Assembly: GCA_003222135.1 (NCBI GenBank)
Contig: QHUM01000041.1
Location: 93,852 to 157,851, forward strand
Reading direction: 5' to 3'
Origin: Gemmatimonadota bacterium
GTDB lineage: Bacteria > Gemmatimonadota > Gemmatimonadetes > Gemmatimonadales > GWC2-71-9
DNA: 64,000 nt
In this document: in pieces, positions 8,044-16,910 of the stretch
Layout of the letters: every line of letters begins with the position of its first letter
Numbering within the stretch: the stretch's first letter is position 1
Program-made: the position numbers and the translations under genes
Notes under the pieces: generated by a model
Seen by the model: the letters and a program-made list of their open reading frames with translations, nothing else
Told to the model about the DNA's origin: nothing
The model's database searches: none

Positions 8044-9366
8044 TCACCAGTGACCGCGCATCCGCACCGTGTCGCCGAGGTAAGCGTACTGAATGCGCCG
8101 CATGTAGCCGCTCGCGACCGCGCGGATCTCGGTCGGTCGCACGCTGCGCAGCCGCTTCACGAACTCGTCCCCGAGGCGGTAGTCCCCGAGGTACAGGTCT
8201 GCGCGGGCGAGGAATTCGGCTTGGTCGGCGGCGCTCGCGTTCTCGGCGAGGTAATCGAAGGCGAAGCTGTCCACGAAGCGACTCAGGGCGAAGTAGTCGA
8301 GCTGGCTGAATTGGAGCGTCTCGATCGCCGCGGTCATGAGCGGCAGCACCTGCTGCGGCTTCGGCGTGCTGGCGTACGCCCCCCCGACCGGAATGGCCTG
8401 GTCGATGAACGGCGCGAAGGCGGCGTACGACAGGCTGCGCTCGGAGCGCACCATGCGATGCAGCTCGGATGACAGCAGGGCGGTCGCCAGGCGGAACGCC
8501 CAGTAGCCGCGGCTCGTGGGCGGGGGGCCCGTGAAATAGGCGAGGATGTAGTTGGTCGGGATCGCGCGGTGCTCGACGAGCCAATGAGGCTTCAGCTCGG
8601 GGGCGGGTGGGGGCAAGGTCCACTGATACGCGCCGTGCGGCAGCTGTCCCAGCGTCGCGCCCACGAGGGACTCCACCTGGGCCCGCTCGACGTTTCCCAC
8701 CACCACCAGCAGCATGCGGGACGTGACGAGCTGGTCGCGCCCGTAGGCCTGCAGATCGGCGGGCGTCAGCGCGGCGAGGGATGCCTCGGTCCCTTCGGGA
8801 TCGAGCGCGTACGGGTGGTCCTGGAATAGGGCCGCGGTGGCAAGGATACGGATGCGTTCGTCGGGGTTCGAGTAGCGGGTGCGCGCCCGGCTCAGGAGTT
8901 TGCCGCGTGCCTGCGCCACCGCTCGCTCGGACAGCGCCGGATGCGTCACACGGTCGGCGAAGACGCGCCAGACGGCGTCGAGATCCCGTGCCAACCCGGT
9001 GAAGCCGAACACCGTCCAGTCGACCTCCGGCTCGAGCGAGACGACCGAGCCTGTGCGCGCCATCGCCCGGCGGGCCGTCTCGTCGGGGAACTGGGCCGTG
9101 CCGTATTCCGAGCTTCGCAGCAGCAGGGCTTCGATCCCCGCCGTGCGCTCGGTGAGTTGCCGGGCGCCGCCCAGCAGGTACAGCCGCACCGCCACGACCT
9201 CGCTCGCCCGATTGATCCGCTGGATCACCCGCAACCCGGCCACGTCGTAGGCCACGGTGAGCGTGTCCGGCGCCGGACCGCTGCGTGCCACGCCACCGGA
9301 ACCCGCGCCGCCCCAGAAGAGCGGGAGCGCGGCGGCGCACAGGATCGGCGTGCGACGGGAGCTCAC
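8044..9366 (-). CDS. M16-family peptidase-like protein lacking the zinc site
   Basis: A 440-residue M16B-type subunit with an N-terminal signal sequence (ILCAAALPLFWGG). Where active family members carry HxxEH it reads GIEALLLRSSEYGT, so it should be catalytically dead. It keeps the Arg/Tyr pair of the substrate-binding half (ELHRMVRSERSLSYAAFAPF). The GTG start overlaps the stop of the preceding M16 gene (GTGA), which suggests that the two form an active/inactive heterodimer in the periplasm, as in PqqF-like pairs. Confidence 0.85.
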   Translation of the reverse strand: MSSRRTPILCAAALPLFWGGAGSGGVARSGPAPDTLTVAYDVAGLRVIQRINRASEVVAVRLYLLGGARQLTERTAGIEALLLRSSEYGTAQFPDETARRAMARTGSVVSLEPEVDWTVFGFTGLARDLDAVWRVFADRVTHPALSERAVAQARGKLLSRARTRYSNPDERIRILATAALFQDHPYALDPEGTEASLAALTPADLQAYGRDQLVTSRMLLVVVGNVERAQVESLVGATLGQLPHGAYQWTLPPPAPELKPHWLVEHRAIPTNYILAYFTGPPPTSRGYWAFRLATALLSSELHRMVRSERSLSYAAFAPFIDQAIPVGGAYASTPKPQQVLPLMTAAIETLQFSQLDYFALSRFVDSFAFDYLAENASAADQAEFLARADLYLGDYRLGDEFVKRLRSVRPTEIRAVASGYMRRIQYAYLGDTVRMRGHW

Positions 9367-10745
9367 GGAGTGGTCTTGTGAGCGCCGCCGCGCAGCCAGG
9401 CGGCGAAGGACTCGACGACCGAGGGCGTGGCCAGCACGCCGATGACGCGGGGTCGGGAGACGACGTAGGTCGTGGCGAAGCGCCGCAGGTCGTTCATGGT
9501 CTGGGCGTTCATGCGGTCGCCGTAGGTCGAGTAATAGTCCATCCCGGCGCTGCTCCACCAGAAGGCGAGCTGCGGCGCGACCATCGCGGTCCGCTCGACG
9601 GTCAACGCGGTCGCCACCTCGCGCCGCTTCTTGGCGATCGCGAGATCGTCATCCGTGACGCCGACGAGCAGGTCGAGATCGTCGAGCTCGTGGAGCAGTA
9701 TGAGGAGCGCTTCCTGGGCGTGCTCGGGAGTGGTCTTGCCGCGGAGCTCGATCGGCCCGGTGTGATCGAGGGTGAGATAATTCCCGCTCACTGACAGAAA
9801 CGGGCCGGTGTCCACGAGCCGGCGCTGGAACGGAGAGCCGGCGTCGTTGAACACCCCGAACAGCGCGTCGGCGGCGTAGGTCGCCGCGGGGTCCGCCCGT
9901 ACGCTCGGGCCTTGCAAGGCGATGACGATCGTGACGTCGAGCACGTCCTTGCCCAGCAGCACCGCGGTGCTGGCCACGCGCGGCGCTACCGGCGGGATCG
10001 GCCGGTCGGCGAAGGGATCGGGTCCCCGTTTCCAGTCCCCGAAGTGGTGCCGGGCGGCCTCGACCACGCGGTCCTCGGTTACGTCTCCCGTGACGATGAG
10101 CGCGGCGTTGTTGGGGACGTAGTACCGCGCGTAGGTCTCCTTCAGCCGCTCCGGGGTGATCCCCCGCAACGACACACTGTCGCCGCCCACGTCCTTGCGC
10201 GGCCACGACGCGCCCCACAGCGCGTGGTCGACCTGGCGCTCCAGCAGGTCTTCCGGGTCCGACTCGTCGCGTTGCAGCTCGTCCAGGACCACGGGGCGCT
10301 CGTCCTTCAGGTCGCCGTCGGAAAAGTGAGCGTTTTCGAGCAGGTGCCCCAGCAGCTTGATACCGTCCTCGACGTGGCGGGCGGGCACCACGACGAAGAA
10401 GGTGACCACCTCGTGATTCGTCGACCCGTTGTAGCGTCCGTTGAGCTTCGAGACCTCGTACCCGAACGCCGAGGGGTCGCGGCCGAACGAATGGAACAGC
10501 AGGTGCTCGTATAGGTGGGCCAACCCGGCTTCGAGGGAGTCTTGCGTGAACGACCCGTTGCGCACGGCGACGAGCACCGTGGCGAGGGGCACGGCTCGGT
10601 TCTCGGCGACCACGACTTCCAGCCCGTTCTCGAGCGTGGTGCGGTGAATGAGCCGATCGAGCCCGGACTGCTGGGCGGCGCCGGCGACAGGGAGAAGGGT
10701 CAGAGCGGCGAACAGCCTCGACACGCTGCGTCCGGTGATGGGCAT
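9363..10745 (-). CDS. M16-family zinc metallopeptidase, active subunit
   Basis: A 460-residue protein starting MPITGRSVSRLFAALTLLPVAGAAQQ, a signal peptide with cleavage probably after AGA. The inverted zinc motif HLYEH is at about residue 84, followed by the usual downstream Glu region (LKDERPVVLDELQRDESDP). Length fits one M16B subunit. It precedes and overlaps the inactive partner gene. The predicted role is secreted or periplasmic peptide degradation. Confidence 0.9.
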   Translation of the reverse strand: MPITGRSVSRLFAALTLLPVAGAAQQSGLDRLIHRTTLENGLEVVVAENRAVPLATVLVAVRNGSFTQDSLEAGLAHLYEHLLFHSFGRDPSAFGYEVSKLNGRYNGSTNHEVVTFFVVVPARHVEDGIKLLGHLLENAHFSDGDLKDERPVVLDELQRDESDPEDLLERQVDHALWGASWPRKDVGGDSVSLRGITPERLKETYARYYVPNNAALIVTGDVTEDRVVEAARHHFGDWKRGPDPFADRPIPPVAPRVASTAVLLGKDVLDVTIVIALQGPSVRADPAATYAADALFGVFNDAGSPFQRRLVDTGPFLSVSGNYLTLDHTGPIELRGKTTPEHAQEALLILLHELDDLDLLVGVTDDDLAIAKKRREVATALTVERTAMVAPQLAFWWSSAGMDYYSTYGDRMNAQTMNDLRRFATTYVVSRPRVIGVLATPSVVESFAAWLRGGAHKTTP

Positions 10746-10938
10746 ACGGACGACCTGAACCGGGACGGGGTGTTGCCGTGGCGCCGCACGAACTACGCCA
10801 TTCACGAGGATCAGGACATGGACACACACTATTCCCCGGGTGTGGCGCCGTCGCCATAGACGGCCCGGTAGGTGTAGCGGCGGCGCATTTGCTGGGGGCG
10901 TTTTTGCGGCAACGAGGGGTGGAAATGCGACAGCGCGC

Positions 10939-11592
10939 TCAGCTGCGCTTGTGATCCAGCCAGCCTGCGACCCCCGCGAACAAGAAGTAGGACAGCAGTG
11001 CTGTGAGCGCCGCGGCAGCGCTGCTGGGGGGTGGCGGCCCGAAGAAGACGGTCGCCTGGACGAGCACCATAACCACTCCAAAGACGGGCATGCCGTAGCG
11101 GCCGAGGGGCGTGCCGGCCGTCGTGGAGCGGAGGTAGAGCAGCATGCCGCCGAACAACACCGCGACCTCGAGCAGGAAGGCGGGAGCGCGGTAGTTCCAC
11201 AGGCCGAGTCCCAGCTTGAGCATGTCGTCGTACAGCGGCAGGTCGGGACGGTGCACGATCACGTCGAGCACCCAGTGGGAGAACACGGCGGCGGCGACGA
11301 GCAGCGCCGCGCGACGCGACGCGCCGAAGGCGCGCAGCGATCGGCAGGCGGCGTACGCACCCAGCGACCACAGCAGCGCCGCGACGAGACTGTGGGTAAA
11401 GGGCATGTAGTAGAGGTCGAGGGGATTGGACGCCGTGATCCCCGGGACGATGCGGACCTTCTCGACGCCGAGCGGAACGAGGATGCCCCAGCCCACGTCG
11501 AGCAACTGGACGGCGAGGAACAGCACCCACAGCGGGATCGTCTTGTCGAGCCGCTTCGCCGCGAAGCTGATGCCGTAGTGGCCGACGAACAT
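10939..11592 (-). CDS. Polytopic membrane protein, DUF457-like
   Basis: A 217-residue protein with about six hydrophobic segments. It begins MFVGHYGISFAAKRLDKTIP and has further polar His/Asp residues in or near helices (LLDVGWG, MPFTHSLVAALLW, FSHWVLDVIVHRPDLP). This arrangement resembles the inner-membrane metal-dependent hydrolases of the DUF457/YdjM type. The start lies 4 bases after the MTHFR gene stop, so the two may be cotranscribed. The 193-base gap that follows (10746-10938) holds no convincing gene or hairpin. Confidence 0.7.
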   Translation of the reverse strand: MFVGHYGISFAAKRLDKTIPLWVLFLAVQLLDVGWGILVPLGVEKVRIVPGITASNPLDLYYMPFTHSLVAALLWSLGAYAACRSLRAFGASRRAALLVAAAVFSHWVLDVIVHRPDLPLYDDMLKLGLGLWNYRAPAFLLEVAVLFGGMLLYLRSTTAGTPLGRYGMPVFGVVMVLVQATVFFGPPPPSSAAAALTALLSYFLFAGVAGWLDHKRS

Positions 11593-11596
11593 AGGG

Positions 11597-13432
11597 CTAC
11601 CCGAACACCTCCAGCGCCACCTCGACCCGCCCGAACGGCGCGCTCACCTGCACGCCTTGCACGCCCCCCTTCACTTGCTCGAACATCTCGCGGGCGATCT
11701 TCACCCCCTCGGCGAGCGCGGCTTCCTTGCCTTTCTCCTGCGCCTGGCGCATCCGGGCGAGCACCGAATCGGGAACGGACACGCCCGGTACTTCGTTCGC
11801 GAGAAACTCGGCGTTGCGCAGCGAGAGCAGCGGCCAGATCCCCGCCACGATCGGGATCTTGAACTGCTCGACGCGCTTCAAGAACGCCGCGAGCTGCTGG
11901 GGATCGAACACGGGCTGTGTGACGGCGAACTCCGCCCCCGCGTCCACCTTCCACGCGAACCGCGACAGCTCGCGGTCCAGGTCGACGGCGCCCGGATTCA
12001 CGCCGACGCCTATCGCCCACTGCGTGGGGGCGCCGATCGGGTTGTTCCCGGGATCGAGCCCGTGGTTCAGCCGGAACACGAGATTGGTGAGCCCGATCGA
12101 GTCGATGTCGAACACCGCCGTCGCCTCAGGGTACGGCCCCATCTTGGGCGGGTCGCCCGTGATAATGAGGATGTTGCGCAGTCCCGCGGCGTGCGCGCCC
12201 AGGATGTCCGACAGCATCCCGAGCAGGTTGCGGTCGCGGCAACAGTAGTGGATCACGGTCTCGATCCCCACTTCCCTTTGAATCAGGATGGCCGAGGGGA
12301 GCACTCCCATCCGGCTCTGCGCGCGCGGGCCGTCCGGGACGTTGACCGCGTCCACCCCGGCCGCCTTCAACGCCCGGCACTGCGCGAGCATCGGGGTCGC
12401 ATCCACGCCCTTGGGCGGGACGATTTCGACGCTGGTCACGAGCTCCCCCCGCGCCAGCTTGGCGCCCCAGCGCGAGCGAGCGGCGAGCGGTACTTCCGCG
12501 ACTCCGGCGGGCGCGGCGATCGTGTCGCGTGACACCACGGCAGGCTGATGGCGCGGCACGACGCTCGCGACGTAATCGCGGATCTTCTTGATGTGCTCGG
12601 GGGTCGTGCCGCAGCACCCTCCGACCAGGCGGGCCCCGGCCTCGATCATGCGCCGCGCGTAGCTCGCCATGTACTCGGGGGAGGCGAGGTAGATCTTGCG
12701 GTCGCCTACGTCGCGCGGCAGCCCCGCGTTCGGAACCCCGGAGATCGGGCGGTCGGTCACCTTCACCATCTTCTCGACGGCCTCGAGCACTCCGGCGGGT
12801 CCCACTGAGCAGTTCACGCCGATCACGTCCGCGCCCCACTCGGTGAGCTGCCGCGCGAACGTCTCCGGTCCCGTGCCGTAGTGGGTCAGTCCGTCGTCGC
12901 CGATCGTCATCTGCGCGATGACCGGGAGGTCGGACAGGCTCTGCACCGCGCGGAGCGCGGCGTGCAGCTCCTCCACGTCGGAGAACGTCTCGAGGATGAA
13001 CCCGTCCACCCCGCCCGCGAGCAGGCCCTTCACCTGGCGCGAGAAGTGGGCGCACGCCTCGTCGCGCGCCAACGCTCCGAAGGGCTCGATCCGCACGCCG
13101 AGCGGCCCGATCGCCCCCACGACGCTGGCGCGCCCGGCTGCGGCGGCGCGCGCCAGCCGGGCCGCTGCCTGGTTGATCTGCTCGGTCTCGTCGGCCAGGC
13201 CGAAGCTCTTGAGCTTGAGGGGGTTCGCGCCGAAGGTGTTGGTCTCGAGGATTTCGGCGCCGGCGCGCACGTACGCCTCGTGGACCTCCTGCACGAGCTT
13301 CGGCTGCTTCAGGTTCAGCTCGTCGTAGCAGACATTGAGGAGGAAACCCTTGGAGTACAGCATGGTGCCCATCGCCCCGTCGAGGACGTGGACCTTGCCG
13401 TCGTTCAAGAGATCGCGAAGGGTGATTGTCAT
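11597..13432 (-). CDS. Bifunctional homocysteine S-methyltransferase / 5,10-methylenetetrahydrofolate reductase
   Basis: A 611-residue fusion like Bacillus YitJ. Residues 1 to about 290 are a homocysteine S-methyltransferase domain (VLDGAMGTMLY at the start; zinc cysteines in GVNCSVGP and GGCCGTTPEHI). Residues about 310-611 are an FAD-dependent MTHFR domain (TSVEIVPPKGVD, NILIITGDPPKMG, AVTQPVFDP). Together they couple methyl-folate formation to methionine synthesis. It is monocistronic or heads a pair with the membrane-protein gene, and is divergent from the DUF2231-like gene across a 140-base, relatively AT-rich gap. Confidence 0.95.
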   Translation of the reverse strand: MTITLRDLLNDGKVHVLDGAMGTMLYSKGFLLNVCYDELNLKQPKLVQEVHEAYVRAGAEILETNTFGANPLKLKSFGLADETEQINQAAARLARAAAAGRASVVGAIGPLGVRIEPFGALARDEACAHFSRQVKGLLAGGVDGFILETFSDVEELHAALRAVQSLSDLPVIAQMTIGDDGLTHYGTGPETFARQLTEWGADVIGVNCSVGPAGVLEAVEKMVKVTDRPISGVPNAGLPRDVGDRKIYLASPEYMASYARRMIEAGARLVGGCCGTTPEHIKKIRDYVASVVPRHQPAVVSRDTIAAPAGVAEVPLAARSRWGAKLARGELVTSVEIVPPKGVDATPMLAQCRALKAAGVDAVNVPDGPRAQSRMGVLPSAILIQREVGIETVIHYCCRDRNLLGMLSDILGAHAAGLRNILIITGDPPKMGPYPEATAVFDIDSIGLTNLVFRLNHGLDPGNNPIGAPTQWAIGVGVNPGAVDLDRELSRFAWKVDAGAEFAVTQPVFDPQQLAAFLKRVEQFKIPIVAGIWPLLSLRNAEFLANEVPGVSVPDSVLARMRQAQEKGKEAALAEGVKIAREMFEQVKGGVQGVQVSAPFGRVEVALEVFG

Positions 13433-13572
13433 CCTGGCGTTTTAGCGAATTGTTTAACGTGGCTGCAATAGGCCGCAAATCACCACGTACTCGAGTTGTC
13501 CACGAAATTTAGATCAACGGCGTCGTGCCGCAAGCCGTATCTTTCTCCACCCGCCACCGGAGCTACGGACCC

Positions 13573-14400
13573 GTGTCACTCGCCGCCCTGCATCCCCAGA
13601 TCGTGCACTTCGTGATCGCCCTGCTCTTCGTGGGCGTGCTGCTGCGGTGTGTCTCCCTGACGGGGCGGGTCCCGTTCACGGGGCCCGCCGCCGCGCTGCT
13701 GCTGCTCGTCGGGACCGGCGCCGCCGTGCTGGCGGTGCAGTCGGGGACGGCGGCGCACGGGCCGGTGGAGCGCGTGCCGGGCGCGCGGGCCGCGGTAATG
13801 GAGCACGAGGAGTGGGGACAGCGCACGCGGAACATCTTCCTGGTGGTGGCGGCGCTCGAGATCGCCGCGCTCGTGCCGGCGGTGAGCCGCTGGCGTAAAT
13901 GGGTGCTGGCGGCCTCGGCCCTCGTGGGCCTCGGCGGTGCGGTCTCGCTGTACCAGGCGGCGGACTTGGGCGGCGATCTCGTGTACGCGTACGCCGGCGG
14001 CGTGGGCATCCGCTCGGGCGATCCCGCCGACGTGGGTCGGCTGCTGGTGGCGGGGCTGTATCACCAGGCGATGCTCGAGCGCAAGGCGGGCAGGCCCGCC
14101 GATGCGGCGGGGCTCGTCGGCCAACTGGCCCAACGATATCCCGACGATACGAGCGCGCGGCTGCTGGCGGTCGAGTCGCTGATCGTCGACCAGCACGATG
14201 GCAAGGCGGCGCTGGCGGCGCTCAAATGGTTCCCTGCGGCACCCGACAGCCGCTTCCTACGGTTCCGGGTCGGGCTGCTGCGCGCCGACGCCTTCGCGGC
14301 GTCCGGGATGGCGGACTCGGCGAAAGCCCAGCTGCAGGCGATGGCCCGCGAGTTCTCGAACAACCGGGCGATCGAGGATCGCCTGGGCAAGCTCAAGTAG
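13573..14400 (+). CDS. DUF2231-like membrane domain with TPR-like C-terminus
   Basis: A 275-residue protein. The N-terminus (SLAALHPQIVHFVIALLFVG) and four hydrophobic segments match DUF2231, often linked with respiratory or haem-containing membrane proteins. From about residue 160 a soluble helical region contains two TPR-like hairpins (HQAMLERKAGRPADAAGLV; ALAALKWFP). GTG at 13573 is preferred since ACCGGAG precedes it by 10 bases; another GTG at 13525 has no such site. It ends 8 bases before cydA, suggesting a role with cytochrome bd. Confidence 0.75.
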   Translation: MSLAALHPQIVHFVIALLFVGVLLRCVSLTGRVPFTGPAAALLLLVGTGAAVLAVQSGTAAHGPVERVPGARAAVMEHEEWGQRTRNIFLVVAALEIAALVPAVSRWRKWVLAASALVGLGGAVSLYQAADLGGDLVYAYAGGVGIRSGDPADVGRLLVAGLYHQAMLERKAGRPADAAGLVGQLAQRYPDDTSARLLAVESLIVDQHDGKAALAALKWFPAAPDSRFLRFRVGLLRADAFAASGMADSAKAQLQAMAREFSNNRAIEDRLGKLK

Positions 14401-14408
14401 GTTTCGGC

Positions 14409-15767
14409 ATGTCCGACCTTCTGGCGGCGCGCTCGCAAATGGGCGTGTCGCTCGCGTTCCACATCATCTTCGCCGTGGCGGGAATCGCCATGCCGGTGAT
14501 GATGGTCGTGGCGGAGCACCGCTGGCAGGTGACGGGGCACGCGATCTACCTGGATCTGGCGAAGCGCTGGTCGAAGGGGACGGCGATCCTCTTTGCGGTA
14601 GGCGCCGTGTCGGGGACGGTGCTGTCGTTCGAGCTGGGCCTCTTGTGGCCCGAGTTCATGCGGTTCGCGGGCCCCATCATCGGGATGCCGTTCTCGCTCG
14701 AAGGGTTCGCGTTCTTCACCGAAGCGATCTTCCTCGGCATCTACCTGTACGGCTGGGACCGCATTCCCCCGCGCGCGCACCTCGCCGCCGGCGGGATTGT
14801 CGCCCTCTCCGGTGCGGCGTCCGGCGTGTTCGTAGTCATCGCGAACGCATGGATGAACGCGCCGACCGGGTTCGAGCTGGTGCAGGGGCAGGCGGTCAAC
14901 GTCGATCCTCTGGCCGCGATGGCGAACCCGGCGGCGCTGCCGCAGGCGCTCCACATGACGCTCGCCGCCTACGCCGCCACGGGCTTCGCGGTGGCCGGAA
15001 TCCACGCGCTGTTGCTGCTCAAGGACCCCGCGAACGCGTTCCATCGCCGCGCCCTGGCAGTCGCGCTGATCGTCGGCGCGCCCGCCGCGGTGCTGCAGCC
15101 CATCTCAGGAGACTTGAGCGCCCGGCACCTGGCGCGGCACCAGCCCGTGAAGCTCGCCGCGGCGGAAGCCTTGTTCCAGACGCAGGCCGGCGCGCCGCTC
15201 ACGCTGGGCGGCTGGCCGGACGTGGACCGGCGCGAGACACGGTTCGCAATCGACATCCCCGCCGGCCTCTCGCTCCTCGCCTTCCACGACCCGGGAGCGG
15301 TCGTCAAGGGGCTCGACGCCGCGCCGCGCGACGAGTGGCCCAACGTTCCGGCGGTGCACCTCGCGTTTCAGCTCATGGTGGCGCTGGGCAGCTATCTGGC
15401 GCTGATCGCCCTGTGGGCCGGCTGGCGTGCCTGGCGCGGTGCCGATCTCGCCCATGATCGGTGGCTGCTGCGCGCGATCGTCCTCGCCGCGCCGATGGGG
15501 TTCATCGCGGTCGAGGCCGGCTGGATGGTGACGGAGCTGGGCCGGCAGCCGTGGGTGATCTACGGCGTGCTCAAGACCGCGGACTCCGTCACGCCGATGC
15601 CGGGCCTGATCGTGCCCTTCCTCACCTTCACGCTGCTGTACTGCTTCCTGGGTGCGATCGTCGTGTGGCTCCTGTACCGGCAGATCCTGCGTAGTCCGGA
15701 AATCCCGGAGTGGCGTGGGTTCTACATGCCGGGAGGCGGGAGTCGGGAGAGGGGAGACGCGGCGTGA
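14409..15767 (+). CDS. cydA: Cytochrome bd-type ubiquinol oxidase subunit I
   Basis: A 452-residue quinol oxidase subunit that carries the haems. It begins with the conserved QMGVSLAFHIIFAVAGIAMP helix (haem-ligand His) and shows the later GWMVTELGRQPW motif. The Q-loop is short, as in the cyanide-insensitive (CioA-like) group. The last 11 codons (YMPGGGSRERGDAA) are encoded by a 28-bp tandem heptamer array, so the native C-terminus may once have been shorter. The stop overlaps the GTG start of subunit II. Confidence 0.92.
   Translation: MSDLLAARSQMGVSLAFHIIFAVAGIAMPVMMVVAEHRWQVTGHAIYLDLAKRWSKGTAILFAVGAVSGTVLSFELGLLWPEFMRFAGPIIGMPFSLEGFAFFTEAIFLGIYLYGWDRIPPRAHLAAGGIVALSGAASGVFVVIANAWMNAPTGFELVQGQAVNVDPLAAMANPAALPQALHMTLAAYAATGFAVAGIHALLLLKDPANAFHRRALAVALIVGAPAAVLQPISGDLSARHLARHQPVKLAAAEALFQTQAGAPLTLGGWPDVDRRETRFAIDIPAGLSLLAFHDPGAVVKGLDAAPRDEWPNVPAVHLAFQLMVALGSYLALIALWAGWRAWRGADLAHDRWLLRAIVLAAPMGFIAVEAGWMVTELGRQPWVIYGVLKTADSVTPMPGLIVPFLTFTLLYCFLGAIVVWLLYRQILRSPEIPEWRGFYMPGGGSRERGDAA
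15731..15758. repeat. GGGAG-type heptamer array, single arm, 4 units
   Basis: Four exact 7-bp units in tandem: GGGAGGC, GGGAGTC, GGGAGAG, GGGAGAC. They encode the C-terminal residues of cydA and supply the purine-rich ribosome site for cydB, whose GTG start lies at 15764. No inverted arm follows. Confidence 0.85.
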
Positions 15768-16813
15768 GCCTCGCCGACCTGCTCGCCGTCGTCATATTCG
15801 CGACGCTCAATGCCTATGCGGTGCTCGCGGGCGCGGACTTCGGCGGCGGCGTGTGGGCCCTGCTCGCGGGCGGCCCGCGGAAACAGCGCCAGGGCGAACT
15901 GATCGCGCACGCGATCGGGCCGGTGTGGGAGGCGAACCACGTGTGGCTGATCCTCGCGATCGTGTTGCTCTTCACCGGCTTCCCGGCGGCATTCGCCCGG
16001 CTCGGCATCGTGCTGCACATCCCCTTGTCGCTCGTCCTGATCGGGATCGTGCTGCGGGGGTCGGCCTTCACGTTCTGGCGCTACGGTGGGGACACGGATG
16101 CGGAGCAGCGTCACTGGGGCGTCACCTTCGCGGTCGCCAGCCTGATTACGCCGGTGCTGTTGGGTGTCACGGTGGGAGCCATCGCGTCGGGCGCGGTTTC
16201 CGGGCCCCGGGCCCCGGGCCCCGCGTTCTTCACAGGCTACGTCGCGCCCTGGCTCACTCCCTTCGCGCTCAGCGTCGGCGTGTTCGCGCTCGTGGCGTTC
16301 GCATTCCTGGCGGCGGTCTACCTGACGCTCGAAGCGGAGGACAGGGAGCTGCAGGAGGACTTCCGCCGCCGCGCGCTCGGCGCGGGCGTCGCGCTGTTCG
16401 GCGCTGCGCTACTGGTGCTGGCGTTGTCGGGAGTTGGGGCCGGGGCCCCGCGGGTGCGTGCCGGACTGATCTTCGCGCCGTGGGCCGCGCCGCTCCATCT
16501 CCTCGCCGGCGTGGCCGCCGTCGTGGCGCTCGCCGCCCTGTGGCGTCGGCGGTACGGTGCGGCCCGCATCGCCGCTGCCTGCCAGGTGTCTCTCATCCTG
16601 TGGGGATGGGGCTTGAGCCAGTATCCCTACATCCTGCCGCCCGACCTCACGGTCGCGGGCGCGGCGGCACCGGCGGTCACGCTGCGTCTCGTGCTCGGCG
16701 CGCTGGCGCTCGGCGCCGTGGTATTGTTGCCATCGCTCTACTACCTGTTTCGGGTCTTCAAGAGTCGAACACCCGTTGCGCCACCCACCATGCCGCCAGC
16801 GCGCCCGCGATGA
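15764..16813 (+). CDS. cydB: Cytochrome bd-type ubiquinol oxidase subunit II
   Basis: A 349-residue protein with eight to nine hydrophobic segments. The start MSLADLLAVVIFATLNAYAVLAGADFGGGVW contains the typical ADFGGG signature (quoted here in parts: LAGADFGGGVW), and HAIGPVWEANHVWLI is a hallmark of the family. The GTG start overlaps the cydA stop (GTGA). Two GC-rich heptamer arrays lie in loops (residues about 147-153 and 223-229). Its 3' end overlaps a convergent small gene on the minus strand by 56 bases. With CydA it reduces oxygen using quinol. Confidence 0.92.
   Translation: MSLADLLAVVIFATLNAYAVLAGADFGGGVWALLAGGPRKQRQGELIAHAIGPVWEANHVWLILAIVLLFTGFPAAFARLGIVLHIPLSLVLIGIVLRGSAFTFWRYGGDTDAEQRHWGVTFAVASLITPVLLGVTVGAIASGAVSGPRAPGPAFFTGYVAPWLTPFALSVGVFALVAFAFLAAVYLTLEAEDRELQEDFRRRALGAGVALFGAALLVLALSGVGAGAPRVRAGLIFAPWAAPLHLLAGVAAVVALAALWRRRYGAARIAAACQVSLILWGWGLSQYPYILPPDLTVAGAAAPAVTLRLVLGALALGAVVLLPSLYYLFRVFKSRTPVAPPTMPPARPR
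16202..16222. repeat. GGGCCCC heptamer array, 3 units, inside cydB
   Basis: Three perfect head-to-tail copies of GGGCCCC, a unit that is nearly its own reverse complement. It encodes the loop GPRAPGP in cydB. Confidence 0.8.
16429..16449. repeat. Degenerate heptamer array, 3 units, inside cydB
   Basis: GGGAGTT, GGGGCCG and GGGCCCC in tandem with 7-bp phasing, encoding the loop GVGAGAP. It combines the units seen at 15731 and 16202. Confidence 0.55.
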
Positions 16814-16910
16814 ATCCCAACAGCTGGCCCCAGACCCCGAGCACATGCCCAGCGAGCACGCCGACGACGGTGCCCACGACGAAGCTGACGAGCGCCTTGA
16901 GGAGCTTCAC
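16758..16910 (-). CDS. 50-residue membrane protein overlapping the cydB 3' end
   Basis: GTG at 16910 opens a 50-codon frame starting MKLLKALVSFVVGTVVGVLAG and ending WWVAQRVFDS. It is hydrophobic and glycine-rich with one long or two short membrane helices. The start overlaps the DUF167 gene stop by 4 bases (GTGA), the same coupling used by the two genes upstream; this is the main reason to believe it. It runs into the convergent cydB coding end by 56 bases. No family is recognised; it is not CydX, which is encoded on the same strand as cydB. Confidence 0.7.
   Translation of the reverse strand: MKLLKALVSFVVGTVVGVLAGHVLGVWGQLLGFIAGALAAWWVAQRVFDS

Noticed and set aside
10829..10888. Tiny minus-strand frame starting MRRRYTYRAVYGDG in the 193-base gap before the M16 genes
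   Set aside because: Only 19 codons, no Shine-Dalgarno and no coupling to a neighbour; not enough to call a gene.
13433..13572. Riboswitch before the methionine-synthesis gene
   Set aside because: The 140-base divergent gap is AT-richer but I could not find the conserved core of a SAM, cobalamin or SAH riboswitch, nor an adjoining terminator stem.
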